Shown: positions 22,730-28,982 of the stretch, piece by piece
How positions within the stretch are numbered: the stretch's first letter is position 1
How the letters are laid out: the number at the start of each line of letters is the position of its first letter
NCBI GenBank assembly: GCA_050743865.1
Contig: JBOGGE010000008.1
Span: 1-28,982, forward strand
From: DAHUZJ01 sp050743865
Lineage (GTDB): Bacteria > Actinomycetota > Acidimicrobiia > Acidimicrobiales > RAAP-2
Direction of reading: 5' to 3'
DNA length: 28,982 nucleotides
Translations under genes and position numbers: made by a program
The notes under the pieces: model-generated
What the model was told of the DNA's origin: nothing
What the model saw: the letters and a program-made list of their open reading frames with translations, nothing else
Database searches by the model: none

Positions 22730-23236
22730 GTGCCCATCAGCCGGTCGAGCGACGCCGCGGACGCCATGGTCGCCCGGGTGGACTACCCGATGTTCGTGGT
22801 CACGGTGGCTGACGGCGGTGAGGCGAGCGGCTGCCTGGCCGGTTTCGTCACCCAGTGCAGCATCGAACCGGCCCGCTTCCTTGTCTGCATCTCCAAGGAG
22901 AACCACACCTTCCCGGTGGCCGCCCGGGCCAGCGGGCTCGGCCTGCACCTCCTGGGGGCCGACCAGCAACCGATGGCGGCGCTCTTCGGCGAGCTCACCG
23001 GCGACCGGATCGACAAGCTCGCGCTGGTGGACTGGCGCCCGGGCCGGTCGGGTGCGCCCGTGCTGCCCGAGTGCGCCGCCTGGGTGGAAGGCCGGATCCT
23101 TTCCCGGGTGGACCTCGGCGACCACGTCGGCCACCTGATCGAAGTCGTCGACGGCGGTGCCGGCTCGCACCGTGGGCAGCTCGACTTCACCCAGGTCACC
23201 GATCTCGATCCCGGTCACCCGGTAGGGGGTGGGTAG
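22730..23236 (+). CDS. Flavin-reductase-like FMN-binding domain protein
   Basis: A 168-residue split-barrel protein of the flavin reductase-like family (HpaC type). Characteristic stretches: DYPMFVVTVADGGEASGCLAGFVTQCSIEPARFLVCISKENHTF, where the TQCSIEP loop and KxNxTF segment contact flavin, then LGLHLLGADQQ and DWRPGRSGAPVLPECAAWVEGRI. The family reduces FMN/FAD with NAD(P)H for a partner monooxygenase or binds flavin or F420 itself. No monooxygenase lies next to it, so it may serve an enzyme elsewhere. It starts at GTG 22730; ATG 22769 is possible but would cut the first strand. It runs convergently toward the acyl-CoA dehydrogenase gene. Confidence 0.85.
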   Translation: MPISRSSDAADAMVARVDYPMFVVTVADGGEASGCLAGFVTQCSIEPARFLVCISKENHTFPVAARASGLGLHLLGADQQPMAALFGELTGDRIDKLALVDWRPGRSGAPVLPECAAWVEGRILSRVDLGDHVGHLIEVVDGGAGSHRGQLDFTQVTDLDPGHPVGGG

Positions 23237-23254
23237 GTCGGACCCCGGTCCTCC

Positions 23255-23331
23255 CGACCCGCCGGCCCGTTCAGCCGGCCCGTTCAGCCGGCCCGACCCG
23301 CCGGCCCGTTCAGCCGGCCCGTTCAGCCGTT
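23255..23331. repeat. 39-bp tandem duplication at the convergent gene ends
   Basis: A 39-bp unit (23255-23293) is repeated immediately (23294-23331, diverging at its last bases). Each unit itself contains two copies of CCCGTTCAGCCGG, so the 13-bp word and its TTCAGCC core recur four times. The last TTCAG includes the stop codon of the acyl-CoA dehydrogenase read on the minus strand; the other copies lie downstream of it between the convergent genes. Confidence 0.85.
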
Positions 23332-24888
23332 CTTCGCCAGCTCCGAGAACGGCGTGTTGCGGTTGTTGCCGGGCTCCTTGGGCAGCCCCAGAACCCGCTC
23401 GCCGATGATGTTGCGCTGGATCTGGTCGGTGCCGCCGTAGATCGGTGGCGCCTGGGCCAGCAACGCCAGCTCCGTGATGGCATTGGCCGAAGGGGTCACG
23501 CCAGCCCGGGCTAGCGTCGCCCGCCCCTCGTCGTCGTAGGCGTGGAGGGTGCCCGCCGCCCCGAGCACCTGCAAGCCCAGGTCGCGCGACAGTCGCATGA
23601 TGTGGCTCATCGACAGCTTGGCGATGTTCGGCATCCCCGGGACGTCGCCTCCGGCCTCGCGGACCGCCTTCAGCCGGAGGCCGTTCATCCTGCCGAGCTC
23701 GTTCCAGGTGTAGAGCTGGGCGAGCCCCTGGCGGACGAGCGGGTCGTCGGACCGCCCGCGGGAGCGGGCCAGGTCGACCATGACGCCGGTGCCCCCGCGC
23801 ATGGCCCGCAGCATGGCCCGCTCACCGGAATCACTCGCCGCCTCACCGGCATCACCCGCCGCCTCACCGGCATCACCCGCCGCCTCACCGGCCGACGGGC
23901 CGCTCGCCGCCTCACCGGCATCACCCGCCGCCTCACCGGCCGACGGGCCGCTCGCCGCCGGGCCCCGGCGCCCTAAGCGATCCGGATCCCGGGCCACGAA
24001 GGCGCCGGCCCGCCGGTCCAGGTCGCCGGCTACGGTCCCGGGGGTCGCCACGCCGCCGGCGCCGTTGCCGCCGCCGCCCGACCCCAGGCCGGCCCGCTCG
24101 AGCCCCAGGGTGGTGTTGGCCACCGCCCAGCCCCGCCCGACGCCTCCGATGACCGCCGCGTCGGGCACCCGGGCGTCGGTGAAGAACACCTCGTTGAAGA
24201 GCGACCGGCCGGTCATCTCCCGCAGGGGACGGACCTCCACCCCCTCCTGGTGCATGTCCAGGGCGAAGTAGGTGATGCCCTGGTGCTTGGGCACGTCGGG
24301 GTCGGTCCGGGCCAGGAGCATCCCTAGGTCGGCGTGCTGGCCCCCTGACGTCCACACCTTCTGCCCGTTCACGATCCACTCGTCGCCGTCGCCGACGGCC
24401 CGGGAGGTCAGACCGGCCAGGTCGGAGCCGGCCCCCGGCTCGGAGAAGAGCTGGCACCAGGCGCGGCGACCGGTCACGATGTCCCGGACGTACGTCTCGA
24501 CCTGTTCCGGGGACCCATGGGCCACGATCGTCGGGGCCGCCAGCAGCAGCCCCAGGCCCGACGGAGGCCCCAGGGCGCCGAACCGGGCGATCACCTGGAC
24601 CACCCGGAGCGCACCGGTCCGCGACATGCCCCGCCCGTAGGCGTCGATCGGGAGCGACGGCGCTGCCCAGCCGGCCGTCCCCAGGCGTTCCCACCACTGG
24701 CCGACGGTCAGGTCGGGGTCCCAGTTGGACGCCAGCCATTCGCCGAGCTCCTCGATCAGTGGGCCGTCCGCGCCCCCTGTCGCCACCGCCACTGCTTCCT
24801 CGACCGCTGCCGCCGGCGCCGTCGGGGCCACCGCTGCCGCCGGGGCCACCGCTGCCGTCGGGTCGGAGCCCCCGCCGGGCCGGGTCAT
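23323..24888 (-). CDS. Acyl-CoA dehydrogenase with repeat-rich insertion
   Basis: A 521-residue flavoprotein that desaturates an acyl-CoA thioester. Family motifs: QLFSEPGAGSDLAGL and VNGQKVWTSGGQHADLGML of the FAD-binding middle domain, then LYTWNELGRMNGLR, LSRDLGLQVLGAAG and IYGGTDQIQRNIIGERVLG of the C-terminal helical domain. Where short-chain enzymes have the catalytic Glu (YEGT), this has YGGT, as in many actinobacterial FadE proteins, so the base must lie elsewhere. Unusual parts are an Ala-rich N-terminal tail (residues 1-35) and an insertion (about 285-357) between middle and C-terminal domains built from GEAAGDA-type repeats. Its ATG 24888 overlaps the stop of the di-iron protein gene (ATGA), so the two are coupled. 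Confidence 0.9.
   Translation of the reverse strand: MTRPGGGSDPTAAVAPAAAVAPTAPAAAVEEAVAVATGGADGPLIEELGEWLASNWDPDLTVGQWWERLGTAGWAAPSLPIDAYGRGMSRTGALRVVQVIARFGALGPPSGLGLLLAAPTIVAHGSPEQVETYVRDIVTGRRAWCQLFSEPGAGSDLAGLTSRAVGDGDEWIVNGQKVWTSGGQHADLGMLLARTDPDVPKHQGITYFALDMHQEGVEVRPLREMTGRSLFNEVFFTDARVPDAAVIGGVGRGWAVANTTLGLERAGLGSGGGGNGAGGVATPGTVAGDLDRRAGAFVARDPDRLGRRGPAASGPSAGEAAGDAGEAASGPSAGEAAGDAGEAAGDAGEAASDSGERAMLRAMRGGTGVMVDLARSRGRSDDPLVRQGLAQLYTWNELGRMNGLRLKAVREAGGDVPGMPNIAKLSMSHIMRLSRDLGLQVLGAAGTLHAYDDEGRATLARAGVTPSANAITELALLAQAPPIYGGTDQIQRNIIGERVLGLPKEPGNNRNTPFSELAKNG
23840..23956. repeat. In-frame 21-bp/27-bp tandem repeats within the acyl-CoA dehydrogenase gene
   Basis: Two unit types share the start GCCTCACCGGC. 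The 21-bp unit A lies at 23840-23860, 23861-23881 and 23909-23929; the 27-bp unit B lies at 23882-23908 and 23930-23956. A degenerate A-like copy precedes them at 23819-23839. The copies of each type are identical by eye. Both lengths are multiples of three, so the gene frame is kept and codes for GEAAGDA and GEAASGPSA-like peptides. Confidence 0.9.
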
Positions 24889-26021
24889 CGCCCGCCACCC
24901 CCGCCGGGCCTGCGCCCGGTCCCGGCGTCGTAGCGGTCCATCTCCTCGGTGGTGGCCGGCGCCTGCTCGAACTCGAGCAGCCCGGCTTCCCCCCACTTCT
25001 GGCGGAGCCACCCGTTGTTGGCGTCGAGGAGCCCGAGCCGCCGTACGTTCGGCACCAGCTTGGCGAAGAACGCCCGCTGGAAACCCGCGAACACCGAGGT
25101 GCCGGTCACCCGGGCCGCCTCCTTCAAGTACGGCAGGACGTCCTCGGATGGGTAGCCGAGACGCTCCCAGATCTCCGGCGTGCTCGAACGGGCCCGGTTG
25201 CGCACGGTGCACTCCATCAGGAACTCCTGGCGCTCCAGCAGCTCGGCCGGGGACAGCTCCTGGTACAGCTCGCCGAGGCTGAGGATGCCGAAGGCGACGT
25301 GCCGAGCCTCGTCGGACATGATGTAGCGGAGGATCTTCTTGAGCAGGGGCTCGGTCGTCGTGCGGTGGAGCTCGCCGAAGGCGGCCAGGGCCAGGCTCTC
25401 GATGACGATCTGCATGCCGAGGTAGGCGATGTCCCACCGGCTGTCGGCCATGATGGCGGTGACCTGCTGCTCCAGGTACGGGCTCATCGGGTAGACCGGG
25501 GTCAGCTTGGTGTCGATGTACTTGGCGAACACCTCGGTGTGCCGGGCCTCGTCCATGGTCTGGGTGGCGGCGTAGTACTTGGCGTCGATCCACGGGACCG
25601 TCTCGACCAGCTTGGCCGCCGTGATCATGGCCCCCTGCTCGCCGTGCATGAACTGGCTCAGGCGCGCCGTGAGGATCTCGACGCCGAGACGGTTCAGCTC
25701 CGGCTCGCCCCACGACCTGAGCGGGGAGCCGGGCAGGGTGGTGGCCACCCGGAACAGCGGAGCCACCGCGTCGTCCCCCATCTGGGCCACGACGCGCTCG
25801 GGGTCGACGGCGGTGTCCCACTCGAGGTCGGTGACGCTGTTCCACTGGGCGCCCATCGCCTTGTCGTACAAGGTGACGAGCTGGGAGCGGTCCCGCCCGT
25901 AGTCCCACGTGAACACCCGCACGGCCTCGTCCTCGACCAGCTTGGCAAAGGCACGCTTCTCGGTCGCCGTCGGCTCGGCACCGCCGTCGGCCGGGCTTTC
26001 TACCTCAATGGACGCCGTCAT
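24885..26021 (-). CDS. Ferritin-like di-iron carboxylate protein (R2-like/AurF-like oxygenase)
   Basis: A 378-residue helical protein with a complete di-iron ligand set: Glu128 (HGEQGAM), Glu158-Ala-Arg-His161 (MDEARHTEVF), Glu208 (QIVIESLAL) and Glu238-Ala-Arg-His241 (SDEARHVAFG). Two ExxH helices with single Glu ligands are the signature of ribonucleotide-reductase-R2-like and AurF-like di-iron oxygenases. The product could be an oxygenase, N-oxygenase or desaturase; the sequence does not decide. It is translationally coupled (ATGA) to an acyl-CoA dehydrogenase, so the pair may oxidise an acyl-CoA or acyl-carrier substrate together. The ATG at 26021 directly follows a G-run without a normal ribosome-binding spacing, which suggests a leaderless transcript. 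The C-terminus ends in a Gly/Arg tail. Confidence 0.85.
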   Translation of the reverse strand: MTASIEVESPADGGAEPTATEKRAFAKLVEDEAVRVFTWDYGRDRSQLVTLYDKAMGAQWNSVTDLEWDTAVDPERVVAQMGDDAVAPLFRVATTLPGSPLRSWGEPELNRLGVEILTARLSQFMHGEQGAMITAAKLVETVPWIDAKYYAATQTMDEARHTEVFAKYIDTKLTPVYPMSPYLEQQVTAIMADSRWDIAYLGMQIVIESLALAAFGELHRTTTEPLLKKILRYIMSDEARHVAFGILSLGELYQELSPAELLERQEFLMECTVRNRARSSTPEIWERLGYPSEDVLPYLKEAARVTGTSVFAGFQRAFFAKLVPNVRRLGLLDANNGWLRQKWGEAGLLEFEQAPATTEEMDRYDAGTGRRPGGGGGR

Positions 26022-26057
26022 CCCCCCCGGGATAACACGCTTTTACCCTCGCCACAA
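26022..26057 (-). promoter_or_regulatory. Possible promoter for a leaderless di-iron protein transcript
   Basis: Reading the minus strand toward ATG 26021, TTGTGG is followed after 16-17 bp by TTATCC, and only about eight bases of C/G then separate that -10-like hexamer from the ATG. A transcript would start at or next to the start codon. The surrounding 206-base divergent gap (26022-26227) holds no other gene I can support. Confidence 0.3.
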
Positions 26058-26227
26058 GCACGCCGCCCGGACCCGCTTCGAAAGGCCGCCCGCGTCGTGA
26101 GCGGGAGGTGGGTCACGAGGCCGAGGGTCCGGCCGCCCGGCCGGGCACGGCTCGGCGCGGGGCGCTTGCATCGGCGGCCCGCGCCCGGCGCCGCCCGGGG
26201 CCCGACGTCTTCTATCGTTCGTGACCG

Positions 26228-27031
26228 ATGCCCGCCGGCCCCCGCCATGCCCGCTCCCGGCTCACCGTCAGGGGGGCGGTGCGGGTGCCCGAAGTAGGGG
26301 CGATCTTCTGGTTCGTGAAGGCGCTGTCCACCGCCATGGGGGAGGCGACCTCCGACTTCATGGTCCACACCATCGACCCGGTGGTGGCGGTCCTGTGCGG
26401 GTTCGGCGCCTTCTGCATTGCCCTCGTCCTCCAGTTCCGCCAGGGGCGCTACGTGGCCTGGTCGTACTGGCTGGCGGTGGCGATGGTCGGGGTCTTCGGC
26501 ACCATGGCCGCCGACGTGCTGCACGTGGCCGTCGGCGTGCCGTACCCGGTGTCGACCATCTTCTACGCCCTGGTGCTGGCGGCGGTCTTCGTCGCCTGGT
26601 GGCTCACCGAGAGGACACTGTCGATGCACTGCATCGACACCCCGCGCCGGGAGGGGTTCTACTGGGCGGCGGTCGTGGCCACCTTCGCCATGGGCACCGC
26701 GCTGGGGGACTTCACCGCCTACGACCTTCACCTCGGGTACCTTCCCTCGGCCATCCTGTTCGCCGGGCTCATCGCCGTGCCGGCGTTCGGCTTCCGGTGG
26801 CTGCGGTGGAACGCCGTCCTCTCCTTCTGGTTCGCCTACGTGGTGACCCGGCCGCTCGGCGCCTCGGTCGCCGACGGCCTGGGCAAGCCGGCGTCGGTGA
26901 GCGGGCTCGGCCTGGGCGACGGGTGGGTGGCCCTGGCCTTCGGGGCGGTGATCTTCCTCGCCGTCGCCTACCTGTCGGCCACCCGGGCAGACGCCCGGCG
27001 GTCGCCGGCGGTCGGGTCCGGTCAGGCCTGA
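26228..27031 (+). CDS. Multi-pass membrane protein, COG4705-like
   Basis: A 267-residue integral membrane protein with about seven or eight helices. Signature stretches are KALSTAMGEATSDF, YWLAVAMVGVFGTMAADVLHV, AFVAWWLTERTLS-like segments, EGFYWAAVVATFAMGTALGDF and FWFAYVVTRPLGASVADGLGKP. The motifs MGEATSDF and MGTALGDF repeat in the two halves, as does TRPLGASVADG-type sequence, suggesting an internal duplication. It matches what I remember of the uncharacterised membrane-anchored COG4705 group; no transport substrate is known to me. The acidic residues inside the helices could bind cations. ATG 26228 lacks a clear ribosome-binding site. The last 10 bases overlap the convergent small membrane protein gene. 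Confidence 0.82.
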   Translation: MPAGPRHARSRLTVRGAVRVPEVGAIFWFVKALSTAMGEATSDFMVHTIDPVVAVLCGFGAFCIALVLQFRQGRYVAWSYWLAVAMVGVFGTMAADVLHVAVGVPYPVSTIFYALVLAAVFVAWWLTERTLSMHCIDTPRREGFYWAAVVATFAMGTALGDFTAYDLHLGYLPSAILFAGLIAVPAFGFRWLRWNAVLSFWFAYVVTRPLGASVADGLGKPASVSGLGLGDGWVALAFGAVIFLAVAYLSATRADARRSPAVGSGQA

Positions 27032-27375
27032 GCCGGCCGGGCCGTGGCCCGGACGGTGACGAGCCCGAAGCAGACGGCGATGGCGGCGTCGGTCAGGGCC
27101 GGTCGGCGCCAGCGCCGGTCGCCGGCGGCCAGGGCCAGGGCGGTGGCGGCGTGAGCCCCGTCGACGGCGGCCAGGAGGAAGCGATGGCGACCGCCGTCCC
27201 GGTACGTGACCAGTGCCTGGGCCACCTGGCGGGCGCCGAGGACGCGAACCACCCTGGTGGCACCCGGGGTGGGCGTGCCGCCCATCGCCCGCACGACCCG
27301 AGCCGGGACCGCCAGCAGCCCCAGTCCCCAGGCCAGCCGGGCGGAGATCCGACGTTCGGGAACCGTTCGGGCCAT
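27022..27375 (-). CDS. Small membrane protein of unknown function
   Basis: A 117-residue Arg/Ala-rich protein with three short hydrophobic segments (LAWGLGLLAVPARVV, FLLAAVDGAHAATALALA and LTDAAIAVCFGLVTVRA) and a cytoplasmic-type motif VLGARQVAQALVTY. It resembles small actinobacterial hypothetical membrane proteins; I cannot name a family. It is read convergently with the COG4705-like gene, overlapping it by 10 bases, and divergently from the AidB-like gene, 113 bases away. No ribosome-binding site of note precedes ATG 27375. Confidence 0.6.
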   Translation of the reverse strand: MARTVPERRISARLAWGLGLLAVPARVVRAMGGTPTPGATRVVRVLGARQVAQALVTYRDGGRHRFLLAAVDGAHAATALALAAGDRRWRRPALTDAAIAVCFGLVTVRATARPAQA

Positions 27376-27488
27376 GGCCGAGCCCTACCCGATCGCCGGG
27401 GCCGGGCAACCGCCGCCCTCACCGTCGCCCGCCGCCGGCGCCCCGGTACGCTCGGGACGGCGGGTGCGGCGCCACGAAGGGAGCGGCG

Positions 27489-28982
27489 ATGGGCGGGTGG
27501 CCGGGCCGGGACGAGCTGACCGCCTGGCGGCGCGAGCTCGAGGGCGACTGGTACGCCGACACCCCCTACCTGGCCCACGTGCTGGCCCGCCGGGCCGGCG
27601 CCCGGCGGGCGGCGTCCATGGCCCCCCGGCTGGCCGCCTTCGGGCGCACCGTCGCCCAGGTGGTGGAGCCGGCGGTGGCCGAGATGGAGCGCCACCGGGA
27701 TCTGCCGGCGTCGGTCCCCTACGACGGCGTCGGCAACCCGGTGGCCGGCGTGTCCTTCCACCCGGCCCACCGGGTCGCCGGCCGGGCCGTGTGGGCGTCG
27801 GGCCTCCCGGCCATGGCCCTGGGCGGGGGAGGCTTCTTCGAGCCGGCGGCCCTGTTCTACCTGCTGTCGCACGTGGGTGAGGGAGGGCAGGCCTGCCCAC
27901 TGGTGTGCACCGTCGGCCTGGCCCGGGCGCTGGCCCGCCGGGGACCCGACGAGCTGCGCCGGCGCTACCTCGAGCGGCTGGTGTCGACCGACTACGACGG
28001 GGCGTGGCGGGGGTCGCAGTTCCTGACCGAGGTGCAGGGCGGCTCCGACGTGGGGGCCAACGCCACCGTGGCCGAGCCCGAACCCGATCGCCCCGGGGCC
28101 TGGCGCATCCGGGGGGAGAAGTGGTTCTGCTCGGTGGCCGACGCCGAGCTGTTCGCCGTGACGGCGCGGCCCGAGGGCGCTCCCGGCGGGACCGGCGGGC
28201 TCGGCTGCTTCCTGGTGCCCCGCTGGTCCGACACCACGCCGCCCACGCCCAACGGGTTCCGGATCCGGCGGCTCAAGGACAAGCTCGGCACCCGGGCGTT
28301 GGCCTCGGCCGAGATCGAGTTCGACGGGGCCCTGGCCTGGCCCATCGGCCGGGTCGAGGAGGGGTTCCACACCGCCGTCGACGACCTCCTGAACACCTCC
28401 CGGTGGATGAACGCCCTGGGGTCGACCGGCATCATGCGCCGGGCCGTGCTCGAGGCCGGCGCCTTCGTGCGCCGCCGCCAGGCATTCGGGGCGCCCGTCG
28501 GTGCCCAGCCCGTAGTACGGGAGCAGCTGGCGGTGATGAAGGCGGAGGAGCGTGCCGCCCTGTCGTCGACCATGCTCTTGACCGGGCTGGTCGAGCGGCT
28601 GGAGGCGGGCACCGCCACCGCCGGCGAGCAGTCGGTGCACCGGTTCCTGGTCAACGCCAACAAGTACGTGACGTCGATCGCCGCCACCGACGTCGTCCAT
28701 CGCGGCATCGAGCTGCTCGGCGGCAACGGCACCATCGAGGACTTCTCGCCCCTGCCCCGGCTGTACCGCGACGCCATCGTCTTCGAGAGCTGGGAGGGCA
28801 CCCACAACGTGCTCTGTGCCCAGGTGCGGCGGGACTGCGAGCGGCTCGGCCTGCTCGACCCCGTGGTCGAGATGGCCCGGCGCGAGCTGGCGTCACCGGG
28901 CGCCGCCGGGCCGGACGGCGCCGCCGTGGGCCACGCCCTCGAGTCGGTGGCCGCCCGCCTGGCGGGCGAGGTGGGGCACCGC
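27489..28982 (+). CDS. AidB-like acyl-CoA dehydrogenase (3' end missing)
   Basis: The frame runs open for 498 codons from ATG 27489 to the window edge. AAGGGAG at 27477-27483, 5 nt upstream, supports this start. Motifs follow the AidB branch of the acyl-CoA dehydrogenase family: LTEVQGGSDVGANAT, GEKWFCSVADAELF, RIRRLKDKLGTRALASAEIEFDG, LNTSRWMNALGSTGIMRRAV, IELLGGNGTIEDFSPLPRLYRDA and VFESWEGTHNVL, which carries the AidB-type Trp-Glu-Gly. AidB is an FAD protein of the adaptive response to alkylation, and many relatives act on unidentified acyl-CoA substrates. Residues 1-60 (DELTAWRRELEGDWYADTPYLAHVLARR) match the AidB N-terminal helices. Compared with about 540 residues in AidB, 40-80 C-terminal residues are outside the window. 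Confidence 0.88.
   Translation, partial: MGGWPGRDELTAWRRELEGDWYADTPYLAHVLARRAGARRAASMAPRLAAFGRTVAQVVEPAVAEMERHRDLPASVPYDGVGNPVAGVSFHPAHRVAGRAVWASGLPAMALGGGGFFEPAALFYLLSHVGEGGQACPLVCTVGLARALARRGPDELRRRYLERLVSTDYDGAWRGSQFLTEVQGGSDVGANATVAEPEPDRPGAWRIRGEKWFCSVADAELFAVTARPEGAPGGTGGLGCFLVPRWSDTTPPTPNGFRIRRLKDKLGTRALASAEIEFDGALAWPIGRVEEGFHTAVDDLLNTSRWMNALGSTGIMRRAVLEAGAFVRRRQAFGAPVGAQPVVREQLAVMKAEERAALSSTMLLTGLVERLEAGTATAGEQSVHRFLVNANKYVTSIAATDVVHRGIELLGGNGTIEDFSPLPRLYRDAIVFESWEGTHNVLCAQVRRDCERLGLLDPVVEMARRELASPGAAGPDGAAVGHALESVAARLAGEVGHR

Noticed and set aside
23819..23956. CRISPR-like array
   Set aside because: Repeats are directly adjacent without unique spacers, in frame and coding inside an acyl-CoA dehydrogenase.

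Overview
The window is about 29 kb of very GC-rich, tightly packed bacterial chromosome. GTG starts, GTGA/ATGA stop-start overlaps, acyl-CoA dehydrogenases, a CoxD/CoxE-equipped molybdenum hydroxylase and Ala/Arg/Gly/Val-rich proteins all point to an actinobacterial lineage. An Acidimicrobiia-like soil or freshwater group is my best guess, but there is no rRNA or marker gene to prove it. I saw no tRNA, rRNA or CRISPR array.

Region 1 (1-8.4 kb, all +) is a catabolic run. It starts with the 3' part of a branched-chain-amino-acid-type ABC substrate-binding protein. Then come an alpha/beta hydrolase of the pseudooxynicotine-hydrolase/FrsA type, an ACMSD-like amidohydrolase, a zinc alcohol dehydrogenase, a 2-hydroxyacid dehydrogenase, a compact dikinase-type phosphotransferase (ATP-binding domain plus mobile His domain, no PEP barrel) and a TauE/SafE permease. 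The genes from the amidohydrolase onward look like one operon. A 5'-truncated IS200/IS605 TnpA, also frameshifted by a perfect 13-bp tandem duplication, closes the region.

Region 2 (8.8-17.1 kb) is a molybdenum hydroxylase locus. coxG and xdhC lie on the minus strand, divergent from coxS-coxM-coxD-coxE-coxL on the plus strand. The large subunit carries the form II loop YRGAGR, not the Cys-containing loop of true CO dehydrogenase, so the substrate is probably an organic molecule such as an aldehyde, purine or N-heterocycle. coxL has its own candidate promoter inside the end of coxE.

Region 3 (17.1-21.7 kb) is a gene graveyard on the minus strand around one intact small-molecule kinase. It holds an enolase-like remnant, a fumarylacetoacetate-hydrolase-like segment joined to a hydroxyacid-dehydrogenase-like tail, and a ghost of a second XdhC. 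Between these lies an intact acetoacetyl-CoA synthetase on the plus strand.

Region 4 (21.7-29 kb) holds a membrane-anchored protein of unknown function, a flavin-reductase-like protein, a coupled minus-strand pair (ferritin-like di-iron protein and acyl-CoA dehydrogenase with an unusual repeat insertion), two membrane proteins, and an AidB-like acyl-CoA dehydrogenase running off the end. Overall the window looks like an accessory catabolic island: uptake, oxidation by a Mo-enzyme, hydrolysis and dehydrogenation, and CoA activation.
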